A stretch of DNA of 50,906 nucleotides from RZZS01 sp964498755 (GTDB taxonomy: Bacteria > Pseudomonadota > Alphaproteobacteria > Micavibrionales > Micavibrionaceae): NCBI GenBank assembly GCA_964498755.1, contig CAZCIB010000014.1, forward strand, positions 1 to 50,906, read 5' to 3'. The position numbers and the translations under genes were made by a program. The notes beneath the pieces are model-generated. The model was not told where the DNA came from. It ran no database searches and saw nothing but the letters and a program-made list of their open reading frames with translations. How positions within the stretch are numbered: the first letter of the stretch is position 1; each line of letters begins with the position of its first letter. Positions 7,313 through 15,354 of this stretch are shown here, piece after piece.

Positions 7313-8767
7313 TCAAAGCTCCCCGTCAAGTTGTCCCACAGGTTCTTCCACATTTAAGTCGAAAATCTTGCGTTTCGCGCGCTCAAGATGCGCATCGTAC
7401 CCCGCGTCGGTAACTGTAAAACCAACATTTTCCGGGATCAGAACGCCAATCGCCCGCGCGAGCGCATGCGCCGACACGATCTCGTTCGCGCGGGCAATCA
7501 CAAGCGCAGTGCGCGCATCAAGCAGCTCCTGATCAGCGTCAAGCGCGTCAAGCACAGTACGCGCCCCGACCTCCGTTTCTTCCTGAACGCCTTTACGGGC
7601 GACTTCCGCGGCGCGGACCTGCGCCTTGCGGGATTCAATTTCAGCGCGCGCCGCGGCCAGATTTTCCCATGCGCGGATCACATTTTCCCGCGCCCGGCGT
7701 TTTTGTTCGCGAATATTGTAGCGGTTTTCCATGGCCGCATATTTTGCCTGCCGGATGCGTGAACGCGTTGCGCCGGATTCGTAAAGCGGAACAGTTACTT
7801 TCAGCCCGATCGTGCCCGCGCTGCTACGGTCGAGCGTGCCCGGACGCGGGTCATCTGTGCGGCTCCATCCCGCCTCCAATCCGATTTGGGGCAAGAGTTC
7901 GCCAAAGATATCCTCCACATTATCGAGCGCGGCGTTGTATATATATTCCGCCGCGATGATCTCCGGGTTTTGCTCTTCCGTCAGCGATTTGGCCTGATCC
8001 AGGGTTTCAGGCAGTTCAAGCTCGATGGCGGGAGCCCGAACGTCTCGCGGCGTAATGCCGATCACCTGTTCATAGAAAGCGTAGCTTGAGCGTAAATCAG
8101 CCCTGGCGCTAATGATCCGTGATTCGGCCTCGGCCAGCCGCGCTTCGGCCTGACTGACATCCGTGCGGGTGAGCTCTCCGACTTCGAACCGCGCGCGCGT
8201 GGCTTCCAGCTGCTGGGCGATAAGGTCCCGGTTATTCTGAACAAGGAGCAAAAGCGATTCGTCCCGCACTACGTCCATATAGGCGGTGACGGCGTCGAGC
8301 AGCACGTCCTGCTCAATCGCGCTTAGTACGGCGCGCTGGGCCTTTATCGCGTCCTTTGCGCTGTCCGTTGCGGCGAATGTGCTGCCGCCCGAATAAAGCG
8401 GCTGCGTCAGGGTCACGGAAACGCCTTTCTCGACAGTATCCTGTTCGTCTCCGGGGTCGGAATCCTGCGCCACCGCCGTTACGTCTCCTGCGGCGTCAAC
8501 GCGCGGTTTCCAGCCGGCCATGGCTTGTGGCAGGGCCTCGTGCGCGCCGAAGAGTTCGGCGCGCGCAGCCAGTATGCGCGGATTGCCGGAATAAGCGAGC
8601 GCAAGAGCCTCTTTCAAAGAGAAAACCTGCGTTTGCTCCGCGATAAGCTCTTCGACGGGACGCGGCGTTTCCGGTTTTTCCTTGGCGAGCGCATGCGGCG
8701 CGATCAGGAAAAGCGACAGCGTCCCGAGAATAATCCTGGCGCCGTTGTTCTTGTAATCCTGTTGCAT
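7313..8767 (-). CDS. tolC: TolC family outer membrane efflux protein
   Basis: A 484-residue outer membrane channel of type I secretion and multidrug efflux. Residues 1-28 form a signal peptide (IILGTLSLFLIAPHALA). Two repeated outer-membrane-efflux domains follow, with SLKEALALAYSGNPRILAARAEL, TLTQPLYSGG and LKVTVPLYESGATRSRIRQAKY as typical segments, and long alpha-helical stretches rich in Ala, Glu and Arg. I chose the ATG at 8767 because it directly precedes the signal peptide; the frame is open further upstream. Neighbours pcm and popZ are usual for this alphaproteobacterial tolC. No inner-membrane partner lies next to it. Confidence 0.93.
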   Translation of the reverse strand: MQQDYKNNGARIILGTLSLFLIAPHALAKEKPETPRPVEELIAEQTQVFSLKEALALAYSGNPRILAARAELFGAHEALPQAMAGWKPRVDAAGDVTAVAQDSDPGDEQDTVEKGVSVTLTQPLYSGGSTFAATDSAKDAIKAQRAVLSAIEQDVLLDAVTAYMDVVRDESLLLLVQNNRDLIAQQLEATRARFEVGELTRTDVSQAEARLAEAESRIISARADLRSSYAFYEQVIGITPRDVRAPAIELELPETLDQAKSLTEEQNPEIIAAEYIYNAALDNVEDIFGELLPQIGLEAGWSRTDDPRPGTLDRSSAGTIGLKVTVPLYESGATRSRIRQAKYAAMENRYNIREQKRRARENVIRAWENLAAARAEIESRKAQVRAAEVARKGVQEETEVGARTVLDALDADQELLDARTALVIARANEIVSAHALARAIGVLIPENVGFTVTDAGYDAHLERAKRKIFDLNVEEPVGQLDGEL

Positions 8768-8816
8768 GGGACAGGCCTTTCGTAAGGTGTTTATACGTTT
8801 TGCCCGGGCGGGCGGA

Positions 8817-9479
8817 TTAAAGCGCAAAAGCGGGAGCGGGTTCAAACCCCGGCAGCCAGGCAGCCGCGGCGTCAAACAGATCCCAAGAGCTGACATGGCC
8901 GTCTTCGTTCTTCTCGTATTTAACGGCCTTGCCCATCGTGCGGCCCGGCGGAACGAGAACGGTCAGAAGACGCCCATTCGGGGCGAGTTGGTTGAAAAGA
9001 AATTCGGGCGGGGCGCTTACGGCGCCGTTCAGAAAGATAACAGAGTAGGGCGCGTGTTCCGCGCAGCCTTGTTCGTAAGGGCCGATGAATACGGCTATGT
9101 TACAGAGTTCCTGATCTTTCCAGATAGTTTCCGCGTTATCGATATAATCCGCGCGCTGGCGCATCATGATCACTGTGGAAACAAGCGGGGACCAGATCGC
9201 CGGGCTGTAGCCGACCGGGCAGCCAAGATCCAGCGTCACGTCCTTTTCTTTTGGCGCGGCGGCCTCTACGAGGCGCGCGTGCGTCATCGGCGACATCAGG
9301 TAACGCCCGTTTTCAAGCCGCAAATCTTCATCGAGATAGGCGATGCTTCTGTTTTGCACGTCAACAAATTGCTCGCGCGGTAAATTTTCATAGGCCGCGA
9401 GGATGCGCGGGTCCTTGACTCCATTCGTCTCGAGCTGGCATTGCACCATATTGCGGCGTTGTTGCTGATAGATGTTCAT
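8817..9479 (-). CDS. pcm: Protein-L-isoaspartate methyltransferase-like protein
   Basis: A 220-residue member of the PCM family that lies upstream of tolC in many alphaproteobacteria. The start MNIYQQQRRNMVQCQLETNGV and the PREQFVD segment are typical. The SAM-binding glycine loop is LDLGCPVGYSPA (about residues 103-114), with a Pro-Val in place of the usual small residues. After it, where family members carry an acidic residue that holds the SAM ribose (normally a V-x-x-x-E pattern), this protein has STVIMMRQRADY with no acid at the expected place. It may therefore bind SAM poorly or do something other than repair isoaspartate. Family assignment is firm; catalytic activity is doubtful. Confidence 0.85.
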   Translation of the reverse strand: MNIYQQQRRNMVQCQLETNGVKDPRILAAYENLPREQFVDVQNRSIAYLDEDLRLENGRYLMSPMTHARLVEAAAPKEKDVTLDLGCPVGYSPAIWSPLVSTVIMMRQRADYIDNAETIWKDQELCNIAVFIGPYEQGCAEHAPYSVIFLNGAVSAPPEFLFNQLAPNGRLLTVLVPPGRTMGKAVKYEKNEDGHVSSWDLFDAAAAWLPGFEPAPAFAL

Positions 9480-9594
9480 GGGAATGGCTTACAGGTTACG
9501 TCATTATTAATTTACAGCAAGAGTCGAGCGCTTTCCACATGTTTTCCACAGGCCGGCCCGAATGATGCGCCCGCTGCGCGCAGAATTTCTTTGT

Positions 9595-9624
9595 TTGACT
9601 TGCGGGGCTCGAAAGACCTATATG
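9595..9624 (+). promoter_or_regulatory. Putative promoter of tRNA-Cys
   Basis: A -35 box TTGACT (9595-9600) and a -10 box TATATG (9619-9624) are separated by 18 bases, about 22 bases before the tRNA. The -35 box is close to the consensus for alphaproteobacterial housekeeping promoters. Confidence 0.6.
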
Positions 9625-9646
9625 TATAAGTCCCGATATATTTCAA

Positions 9647-9720
9647 GGCGCCGTGGCAGAGTGGCTATGCAGAGGACTGCAAATCCTTGTACGCCGGTTC
9701 GATTCCGGCCGGTGCCTCCA
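9647..9720 (+). tRNA. tRNA-Cys (GCA)
   Basis: A 74-base cloverleaf. The acceptor stem pairs GGCGCCG with CGGTGCC, the discriminator base is U and the CCA end is encoded. The anticodon loop CTGCAAA contains GCA, and the T-arm has GGTTCGATTCC. The U discriminator is the standard identity base of tRNA-Cys. Confidence 0.97.
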
Positions 9721-9818
9721 ATCTCCCTTTCGCAGGCGTTCACAGACATTCATATATATCCGCAAAAGAGCTTTTTACCTTTTACGGATGTATGGGTGGC
9801 CGAGCGCGGTGGGCGTTT

Positions 9819-10022
9819 TTAGTATAACTCTTCACAGCCCCTGCCCAGGCAGAGATATTCCACGAGGCCGTTGGTGTTCATTTCCGTTCCAAGAACCCAT
9901 GTATTGGCCGTCGCCAGATAAACGAGCGAAAGCAGAAGGGTCGAAAATAAAAATGCCGTAAACAAAGACGCGTAAACCATTTCGCGTTTACGTCTGTTTC
10001 GGCGTGATAAATGCACGAACAT
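9819..10022 (-). CDS. Small single-pass membrane protein, unknown
   Basis: A 67-residue protein that I do not recognise. It starts MFVHLSRRNRRKREMVYAS, a basic cytoplasmic end, followed by one hydrophobic helix at about residues 18-40 (LFTAFLFSTLLLSLVYLATA) and a short tail with two cysteines near the end (CLGRGC). I chose the ATG at 10022 because a GAGG ribosome binding site sits 8 bases upstream; a TTG four codons earlier has none. The membrane topology is clear; function is unknown. Confidence 0.6.
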   Translation of the reverse strand: MFVHLSRRNRRKREMVYASLFTAFLFSTLLLSLVYLATANTWVLGTEMNTNGLVEYLCLGRGCEELY

Positions 10023-10073
10023 GGGAAGCCTCAAAAAGTTAATTAATCGTTAAGATACATGGCATAGCTATTC

Positions 10074-10102
10074 TTATGGTAAGTGTCAATGGTTTTTGTA
10101 AT
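10074..10102 (+). promoter_or_regulatory. Weak putative promoter of the mini-gene
   Basis: TTATGG (10074-10079) and TGTAAT (10097-10102) are separated by 17 bases and lie 36 bases before the start codon at 10139. Both boxes are weak matches, so this is only a candidate. Confidence 0.3.
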
Positions 10103-10138
10103 AGTCGCGCTGATTTCTAACGCTCGGGAGTTTCGTAC

Positions 10139-10195
10139 ATGCGCGCCTCTATCTCGATCCGGTATGAACCCTATGGCAATGATTTCGGTGGTTAA
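10139..10195 (+). CDS. Possible 18-residue mini-gene or sRNA
   Basis: An 18-codon open frame (MRASISIRYEPYGNDFGG) begins with ATG, 8 bases after a strong ribosome binding site (CGGGAG), and ends 17 bases before a strong Rho-independent terminator at 10209. The next plus-strand gene is more than 7 kb away, so it is not a leader of a downstream gene. It is either a free-standing small protein or a small RNA whose start region mimics a coding start. I do not recognise the peptide. Confidence 0.45.
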   Translation: MRASISIRYEPYGNDFGG

Positions 10196-10208
10196 ACCAC
10201 TCGCAAGT

Positions 10209-10239
10209 AAAAGGGCCCCCTTTTGGGGGGCTCTTTAAA
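10209..10239. terminator. Bidirectional Rho-independent terminator
   Basis: An 8-base GC stem (GGGCCCCC with GGGGGCTC, one G-U pair) has a short T-rich loop and is flanked by AAA and TTT. It can end the plus-strand mini-gene and, in reverse, the gene at 10260-11069 whose stop codon is 21 bases away. Confidence 0.85.
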
Positions 10240-10259
10240 TGTAAGTCAGGCGTAATCCT

Positions 10260-11069
10260 TTAGAGATCCCGCCTGTTGGGTTGCTTATCCTGGCCCGTCT
10301 GGTTTTGTCCGGCGCCTTGATTTTGTTCGCGTTGATCAACTCTGGTAATTTTGACCACGGCGTCCGCCTCAAGCTCTCTCTGCTCGAAAAACCCGCTATC
10401 CATTTCGCCAAAGACGAAAACGCGGTCTCCCTGTTTTATATCCAGCGGCTTGTTTTGCGCGGCGTTTTGTTTCATCTGATCTTGCGCCTGATTTTGTCCG
10501 GCGCTCTGATCCTTTCCGCCCGGCGCATAAGAGAGGTCGCCCGTATCAACGGTGATCTCGTTTCCTTGCGAGGACAGCGTAAAGCCGCCTTCAGAAACGT
10601 TCTCGACCGTGCCGCGCGCGGAAACATACGTGCCGTCGCGCATGGTACGATCATTTACAAACGGGCTGTAATAGGCCGGGTTCGTATCGACGACATAGTA
10701 ATAAGCCAGATCCTGGGCCAGGTAGATATTGTTGGCCTCGATTTCGCGGGCTTCAAACCAGTCATCGTCAACCGTGCCGCTGACCACGACCTTGTCGCCT
10801 TCGTTGAGGTAGCTGCCAAGGTTCGTTTCACCGGCCATCCAGTCCCATTCATCCAGCTCGACCTCGACTTCCTGGCCGTCGATATCGAGCATGAACTCGT
10901 CCTCTTCCAGAACCCTGACTGTCCCGGAAATCGTGATGTTGGCGCCGTCTTTAAAACCGGTCAGCGCGTCATTCTGACCCGCCATCCTGTCCTGCGCCTG
11001 CGCGCCGCCAACGGCAATGCCCGTGACCGCCGCGCCGGCCAGCAAGGTTTTCAAAAGCGTTGTTTTCAT
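10260..11069 (-). CDS. Periplasmic protein with two OB-fold-like repeats
   Basis: A 269-residue exported protein. Residues 1-25 form a signal peptide ending AQA. Two related beta-rich halves follow. Each has a strand GTV-x-x-V/L, then a strand set ending in V/F-SGTV or FGEM, then FE-x-REIEA/RELEA (about residues 45-115 and 145-245). This resembles the OB-fold proteins annotated as DUF5666 or BOF. Between and after the halves are Gln/Asn-rich low-complexity linkers (GQNQAQDQMKQ). It may bind a small ligand or cation in the periplasm, but no substrate can be read from the sequence. A terminator follows the gene. Confidence 0.75.
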   Translation of the reverse strand: MKTTLLKTLLAGAAVTGIAVGGAQAQDRMAGQNDALTGFKDGANITISGTVRVLEEDEFMLDIDGQEVEVELDEWDWMAGETNLGSYLNEGDKVVVSGTVDDDWFEAREIEANNIYLAQDLAYYYVVDTNPAYYSPFVNDRTMRDGTYVSARGTVENVSEGGFTLSSQGNEITVDTGDLSYAPGGKDQSAGQNQAQDQMKQNAAQNKPLDIKQGDRVFVFGEMDSGFFEQRELEADAVVKITRVDQREQNQGAGQNQTGQDKQPNRRDL

Positions 11070-11166
11070 GGAATGTCTCTCCTCTTGATCGTGTTCAATT
11101 CAAACGTCAAACACGCAGCGGAAAGACAAAGTTCCACAAAATGAAGCGGTTAAGGAGCGAGGAAGC

Positions 11167-12264
11167 TTACTCCGCCGCTTCGCGCGCGTCCATGGCGGTC
11201 GAAATGGATTTCCCCGCCGAGTTCAGGTCTTTGTAGGCCTCATTCAAACGCTCAACGATGCCTTTCTCGCCTTCGCGCAGCCATTTGCGCGGGTCGTAAA
11301 CTTTCTTGTACGGCTGGCCGTCATCCGGGTCGATCTGGTAGATAAAGGCGCGCTTGTTCTCCTCGACGTATTTGCCGACGGGCTCCGCGAAGGCGAACTG
11401 CGTATCGGTGTCGATATTCATCTTGAAAATCCCGTAATTCAGCGACTCGGAAATCTTGTCCTTTTCCGAGCCCGATCCGCCATGGAAGACGAGATCCAGC
11501 GGGTTGTCGACTGTGCCATGTTTTTCTTTCACAAGGGCCTGCGAGTTTTTCAGGATGTCCGGGCGGAGCTTGACGTTGCCGGGCTTGTAAACGCCGTGCA
11601 CGTTGCCGAAGCTCGCCGCGACGGAGAAGTGGCCAATCGAATTCAGCATTTCATAGGCCTGCAGCACTTCCTCGGGCTGGGTATACAGGTTCGGATTATC
11701 GATATTGTCGTCGCTGCCGACGCCGTCTTCCTCGCCGCCGGTGACGCCAAGCTCGATCTCGATGCTCATGCCGATTTTCGTGACGCGCTCCAGAACGCGG
11801 GCGCACTCGCTTAAATTAAAGTCTATCGGCTCTTCGGACAGGTCCAGCATATGCGAGCTGAAAAGCGGCTTGCCGGTTTGTTCGTAAAACTTCTCGCCCT
11901 CGGTGACAAGCGCCTCGATCCACGGGATAAGCTTTTTATTCGCGTGGTCCGTGTGCAGCACGACGCACACGCCGTAATATTTCGCGAGTTCGTGGATGTG
12001 CTTCGCCGCCGAGACCGCGCCGAAGACTTTCGCGGAAAAGCTGTCCGGCAGGCCCTTGCCGGCGTAAAACTCCGCGCCGCCGTTCGAAAGCTGGATGATC
12101 ACGTCGCTGCGGTTTTTGTTAGCGGCCTCAAGCACGGCGTTGATCGAATTCGTGCCGACGACGTTGACGGCGGGCAGGGCGTATTTTCCGTCCTTACAGG
12201 CTTTCAAAAGGGTCTTGTAATCTTCGCCCGATACGACGCCGGGCTCCAGTTTGTGCGCGCTCAT
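11167..12264 (-). CDS. fbaA: Class II fructose-bisphosphate aldolase
   Basis: A 365-residue zinc aldolase of the E. coli FbaA type, which splits fructose-1,6-bisphosphate into two triose phosphates. The catalytic Asp106 and zinc ligand His107 are in HTDHANK. The ELGVTGGEEDG loop follows at about 171-181, and zinc ligands His223 (GNVHGVY) and His261 (VFHGGSGS) are present. The substrate-phosphate loop FHGGSGS is intact. A GGAGAG ribosome binding site precedes the ATG. The tkt and gap genes lie upstream on the same strand, but pgk, often between gap and fba, is missing. Confidence 0.97.
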   Translation of the reverse strand: MSAHKLEPGVVSGEDYKTLLKACKDGKYALPAVNVVGTNSINAVLEAANKNRSDVIIQLSNGGAEFYAGKGLPDSFSAKVFGAVSAAKHIHELAKYYGVCVVLHTDHANKKLIPWIEALVTEGEKFYEQTGKPLFSSHMLDLSEEPIDFNLSECARVLERVTKIGMSIEIELGVTGGEEDGVGSDDNIDNPNLYTQPEEVLQAYEMLNSIGHFSVAASFGNVHGVYKPGNVKLRPDILKNSQALVKEKHGTVDNPLDLVFHGGSGSEKDKISESLNYGIFKMNIDTDTQFAFAEPVGKYVEENKRAFIYQIDPDDGQPYKKVYDPRKWLREGEKGIVERLNEAYKDLNSAGKSISTAMDAREAAE

Positions 12265-12415
12265 GATCTCTCCGGTTTTTGTATGTGTTATTCTGAAATC
12301 ATCCTAATGTTTTCGCCGCGATTGGCAAGGGTGTTGGAACATGAATCGCAAAGACGCGAAGGAGCCAAGACGAAAAGGATAAAGCGCGAAGCGCAATAAA
12401 ACAGCGTTTCAATCA

Positions 12416-12484
12416 TTGAACCACAGCGCGCACAGCGATCACGGCGACGTTTTCGCAGGCTTCGCTGTGATCGTCGTGGTTCAA
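12416..12484. repeat. Palindromic repeat, GTGATC/GATCAC family, copy 1
   Basis: Arms of 22 bases (12416-12437 and 12463-12484) begin and end TTGAACCAC and GTGGTTCAA, with CACAGCG and CGCTGTG inside. The centre contains CGAAGCC-like bases. A diverged copy lies at 26042-26115. It ends 5 bases from the stop codon of the gene at 12490, so it may also serve as that gene's transcript end. Upstream, 12350-12400 contains a looser run of GACGCGAAG-type motifs. Confidence 0.75.
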
Positions 12485-12489
12485 AAAAA

Positions 12490-13182
12490 TCAACTGCCAA
12501 ATAAAATCGTGACGACTTCGGCTGCGGAATCATTTGCCGAGCCATTTCCGCCGTTGTCTTTTTCCGCAGACGGGGCAGGCGGCTCAAGGGCGGCGTTATC
12601 ATTCTCCCCATCGCCGCGTAATTCTGCGAGTTGCTGTTTCGCGAGTTCGTTCTGCGCCTGAATGCGCGCCTGCTGCGCCGCGCGGGCCACGGCGAAATCC
12701 TGCGGCGAGGGCTGGGCCGGGGCGAGGGCGGCGCGGATCACAATATCCATTTTGCGGATCGTGGCCTTGGGGTTGTTCGGCACGGGGGAGGCGTCGATCG
12801 CGACTTCCCCGGCGACGGCGTATTCGCGGTTATCCGGGCCCGTCACGGTTTCATAGCTCACCGGCCCGGCATACGCGCCGCCCGCGCTTAAGTGCGCCTG
12901 TTCATGGGCGCGGACCTTGCGGTCTGTTTCTTTCAGTTCCCGGACAACTTTTTGTTCTTCTTCCGAGAGCTCAAAGGCCGAAGATTTTCCTTCGCCCTGC
13001 GCCTGAAGCATTACATTCATTGACGCGGGAGAAACGCGTGAAACGGGAGACTTGCCGGCTTGCGGGGATGTTGGCTTTGTTGCGGGCGCGACAGGCCCTT
13101 CCGGCGCAGCCTGACTGTTCTGCGCCGTGCGTATGGGGCCCGAGACTGTCTGTGCGGCAGCCGCGCCGATTCCGCCAATCAT
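12490..13182 (-). CDS. SprA-related putative metalloprotease
   Basis: A 230-residue protein of the SprA-related family (annotated elsewhere as putative metalloprotease CJM1_0395). The first 65 residues are low-complexity Ala/Pro/Ser. The conserved core has SEEEQKVVRELKETDRKVRAHEQAH, in which H93-E94-x-x-H97 is a zinc-protease HExxH motif. SYETVTGPDNREYAVAGEVAID and the MDIVIRAALAP segment follow. The tail is rich in Ala and Gln. Family and HExxH are seen directly; the substrate is unknown. It sits on the same strand as fbaA and gap but has no obvious link to sugar metabolism. Confidence 0.85.
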   Translation of the reverse strand: MIGGIGAAAAQTVSGPIRTAQNSQAAPEGPVAPATKPTSPQAGKSPVSRVSPASMNVMLQAQGEGKSSAFELSEEEQKVVRELKETDRKVRAHEQAHLSAGGAYAGPVSYETVTGPDNREYAVAGEVAIDASPVPNNPKATIRKMDIVIRAALAPAQPSPQDFAVARAAQQARIQAQNELAKQQLAELRGDGENDNAALEPPAPSAEKDNGGNGSANDSAAEVVTILFGS

Positions 13183-13235
13183 TCTTATATTTTACAGGAA
13201 AAGGGGAGGAGAGGGGGTGTTGTTTTGGGTTAGGG

Positions 13236-14102
13236 TTAATCATGATTTAATTCCAATGGTTTGGGTCTACACTCTGAGTCATTCATGTGTGGATGTCCTC
13301 CGAAATTTATACCGGGGTCTAGTAAAACGGCATCATTCCTGACCGTTCTCTCTAATCGCCAGAATGAATGATCGTCATAATCTTCTCTATATTGTCCAAA
13401 ACTTATAAAACCAGCGCCCTCATCAACAACGGGTTTTGTCATTCGCCTCGAGTCCATGAGCATACCCCGTACGGGGGCGTCATCTCCAAATAACGCTTCC
13501 TCCAAATTCCGTTCCCATTCATGCGCATCAGCTTTCCAGTCAAAGCTTAAAAACGTCGGGCCTAATTTACGTTCCAGCGATTCAATGTCTTCGTGGACAG
13601 TAACCATAAAGTTTCCACCAAATACCAAAGTGCATTTAACTCTTGTTTCAGAGTCCGAGGAAAAAGCATTTTGCAAATAATCCGGGAAAACTAGCACGCG
13701 GTTGATTCTGATATCCCTCTCAAAAATTTTTTTTAGTGGATCGGCTTCTTCTTGAAATGAATTTTCTAACGACGGAAGGTTCTCGTTGTCTACTGAGTTC
13801 ACGCATTTATGCTCTGAAAAATCTACTCCTCTGTAATCATAAAGTGCGTTATTTCTGTCTGTTTTGAAAAGAATCGCGTTTTGTTGGCAGAAATTTTTAA
13901 TATCCAAAATTTCAAGTGAGCCATCTCTGAGGCTGCATGACGGAAGTGATACTGGATAATTGGACGCTCCGGCTACAAAGGCATTAGTTATCTCTCCAGC
14001 TCGTTCGTCAAAATTGAAGCATATAGCCTGTATCTTGTTCAATGCAACATGCCGTGTTTCTCCTGTCACAAGCTTCAGTTCCAGTAATATATTGTTTTCC
14101 AC
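13236..14102 (-). CDS. Hypothetical protein, AT-rich, unknown family
   Basis: A 288-residue soluble protein that I do not recognise. It has no signal peptide or membrane segment. The first 60 residues look like a beta-rich domain (LLELKLVTGETRHVALNKIQAICFNF), the middle is acidic, and there is a beta segment at RVKCTLVFGGNFMVTVHEDIESLE. I place the start at a GTG (14102) because AAGGA lies about 9 bases upstream; an upstream TTG lacks one. The gene is clearly poorer in GC than gap and fbaA on either side, which suggests transfer. It sits where pgk occurs in related gene orders. Confidence 0.7.
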   Translation of the reverse strand: MENNILLELKLVTGETRHVALNKIQAICFNFDERAGEITNAFVAGASNYPVSLPSCSLRDGSLEILDIKNFCQQNAILFKTDRNNALYDYRGVDFSEHKCVNSVDNENLPSLENSFQEEADPLKKIFERDIRINRVLVFPDYLQNAFSSDSETRVKCTLVFGGNFMVTVHEDIESLERKLGPTFLSFDWKADAHEWERNLEEALFGDDAPVRGMLMDSRRMTKPVVDEGAGFISFGQYREDYDDHSFWRLERTVRNDAVLLDPGINFGGHPHMNDSECRPKPLELNHD

Positions 14103-14182
14103 GTTGCTGGTTCCTTGTTTTGTGATAAACAATCTCTGTCATCAAGCCTGTTAAGTAAAACATCTTGCTTAGCGGATCAAAT

Positions 14183-14211
14183 AAAAAGCCGCTTTTATAG
14201 CGGCTTTTTTT
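14183..14211 (-). terminator. Rho-independent terminator after gap
   Basis: AAAAAGCCGC and GCGGCTTTTTT form a 10-base stem with a 7-base loop (TTTTATA). It follows the gap stop codon by about 30 bases on the minus strand and is symmetrical enough to work in both directions. Confidence 0.85.
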
Positions 14212-14240
14212 CTGAAAACAAACTAAGGTGGGCTGGTTAA

Positions 14241-15254
14241 TCAATACCCGGCTTCGTGCATCTTGACGGCTGTGTCGAGCATGCGGCAGGAGAAGCCCCA
14301 CTCATTGTCGTACCAGCTCATGACGCGGGCGAGATTGCCGTCGATAACTTTCGTGCCTTCGCTCTGGAAGCAGGAGGAGAGCGGGTTGTGGTTGTAATCG
14401 CTCGAAACCAGCTCTTCGTCGAAATAGCCGAGAACGCCTTTAAGCTCGCCTTCGCTGGCGGACTTGATCGCGGCGTTGATGTCATCGGCGGAGACGCTCT
14501 TGCCCGCGACGAATTTGAGGTCGACAAGAGAGACGTTCGGCGTCGGAACGCGGATCGCGACGCCGTCCAGCTTTCCGGCCAGATCGGGCAGGACCTTGCC
14601 GACGGCCTTGGCCGCGCCGGTCGTGGTCGGGATCATGTTGATCGCGGCGGCGCGGGCGCGGTGCAGGTCTTTGTGCATCGTGTCGACGACGCGCTGATCG
14701 CCCGTGTAGGAGTGGATCGTCGTCATGAAGCCTTTTTCAATGCCGCAAAGTTTGTCGAGCACGAAGGCGACCGGCGCAAGGCAGTTCGTCGTGCAGGACG
14801 CGTTGGAGACGATTTTGTGTCCGGCCTCGAGTTTGTCCGAGTTCACGCCGTAAACGACCGTAATGTCCTCGTCCTTGCCGGGCGCGGAGATCAGGACTTT
14901 TTTCGCGCCGGCGGTGAGGTGTTTGGCGGCCGCGTCGCGCTCTGTGAAAATGCCGGAGCATTCCATGACGATGTCGATGCCGAGATCGCCCCAGGGAAGT
15001 TCTTCGGGATTGCGCTGCTGGAAAACTTTCACCGTTTTTCCGGCGACGACCATCGTGTCTTCGCCTTTGGCTTCAACCTGAAAAGGCGAGGGGCCATGAA
15101 CCGAATCATATTTCAGCAGATGCGCATTGGTCTTGTTCGGCGCGAGGTCGTTGATGGCAACGATCTCAAGGTCCGTGCGGCCCTGCTCGAACAGCGAGCG
15201 GAACACAAGGCGACCGATACGTCCGAATCCGTTAATGGCGACTTTGACTGTCAT
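14241..15254 (-). CDS. gap: Glyceraldehyde-3-phosphate dehydrogenase
   Basis: A 337-residue type I GAPDH that oxidises glyceraldehyde-3-phosphate to 1,3-bisphosphoglycerate in glycolysis. The NAD-binding GFGRIGRL (9-16) and AINDLAP (34-39, with Asp36 favouring NAD) are present. The catalytic Cys154 lies in SNASCTTNCLAP. Phosphate-site residues GTAAK-like TTTGAAKAVGKVLP and the C-terminal WYDNEWGFSCRM are intact. It lies downstream of tkt on the same strand, separated by a composite repeat element, and ends at a clear terminator. Confidence 0.98.
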   Translation of the reverse strand: MTVKVAINGFGRIGRLVFRSLFEQGRTDLEIVAINDLAPNKTNAHLLKYDSVHGPSPFQVEAKGEDTMVVAGKTVKVFQQRNPEELPWGDLGIDIVMECSGIFTERDAAAKHLTAGAKKVLISAPGKDEDITVVYGVNSDKLEAGHKIVSNASCTTNCLAPVAFVLDKLCGIEKGFMTTIHSYTGDQRVVDTMHKDLHRARAAAINMIPTTTGAAKAVGKVLPDLAGKLDGVAIRVPTPNVSLVDLKFVAGKSVSADDINAAIKSASEGELKGVLGYFDEELVSSDYNHNPLSSCFQSEGTKVIDGNLARVMSWYDNEWGFSCRMLDTAVKMHEAGY

Positions 15255-15354
15255 GGCGGTAAATCCCTCTTTCTCTCGTTTAGGTCAGGTAACTGAATCT
15301 ATTCATTGCATCCTGTTTAGCAAGGATGGGGCGGGGGATAAAGAGGGTTTTTTA

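Noticed and set aside
9791..9815. GGGTGGCCGAGCG, like the 5' part of a tRNA-Ser or tRNA-Leu
   Set aside because: No matching anticodon arm, T-arm or acceptor 3' strand follows. It may be a remnant, but chance is as likely.
14256..15296. 346-codon plus-strand frame across gap
   Set aside because: Antisense to gap over its full length and Val/Asp/Arg-rich by codon mirroring.
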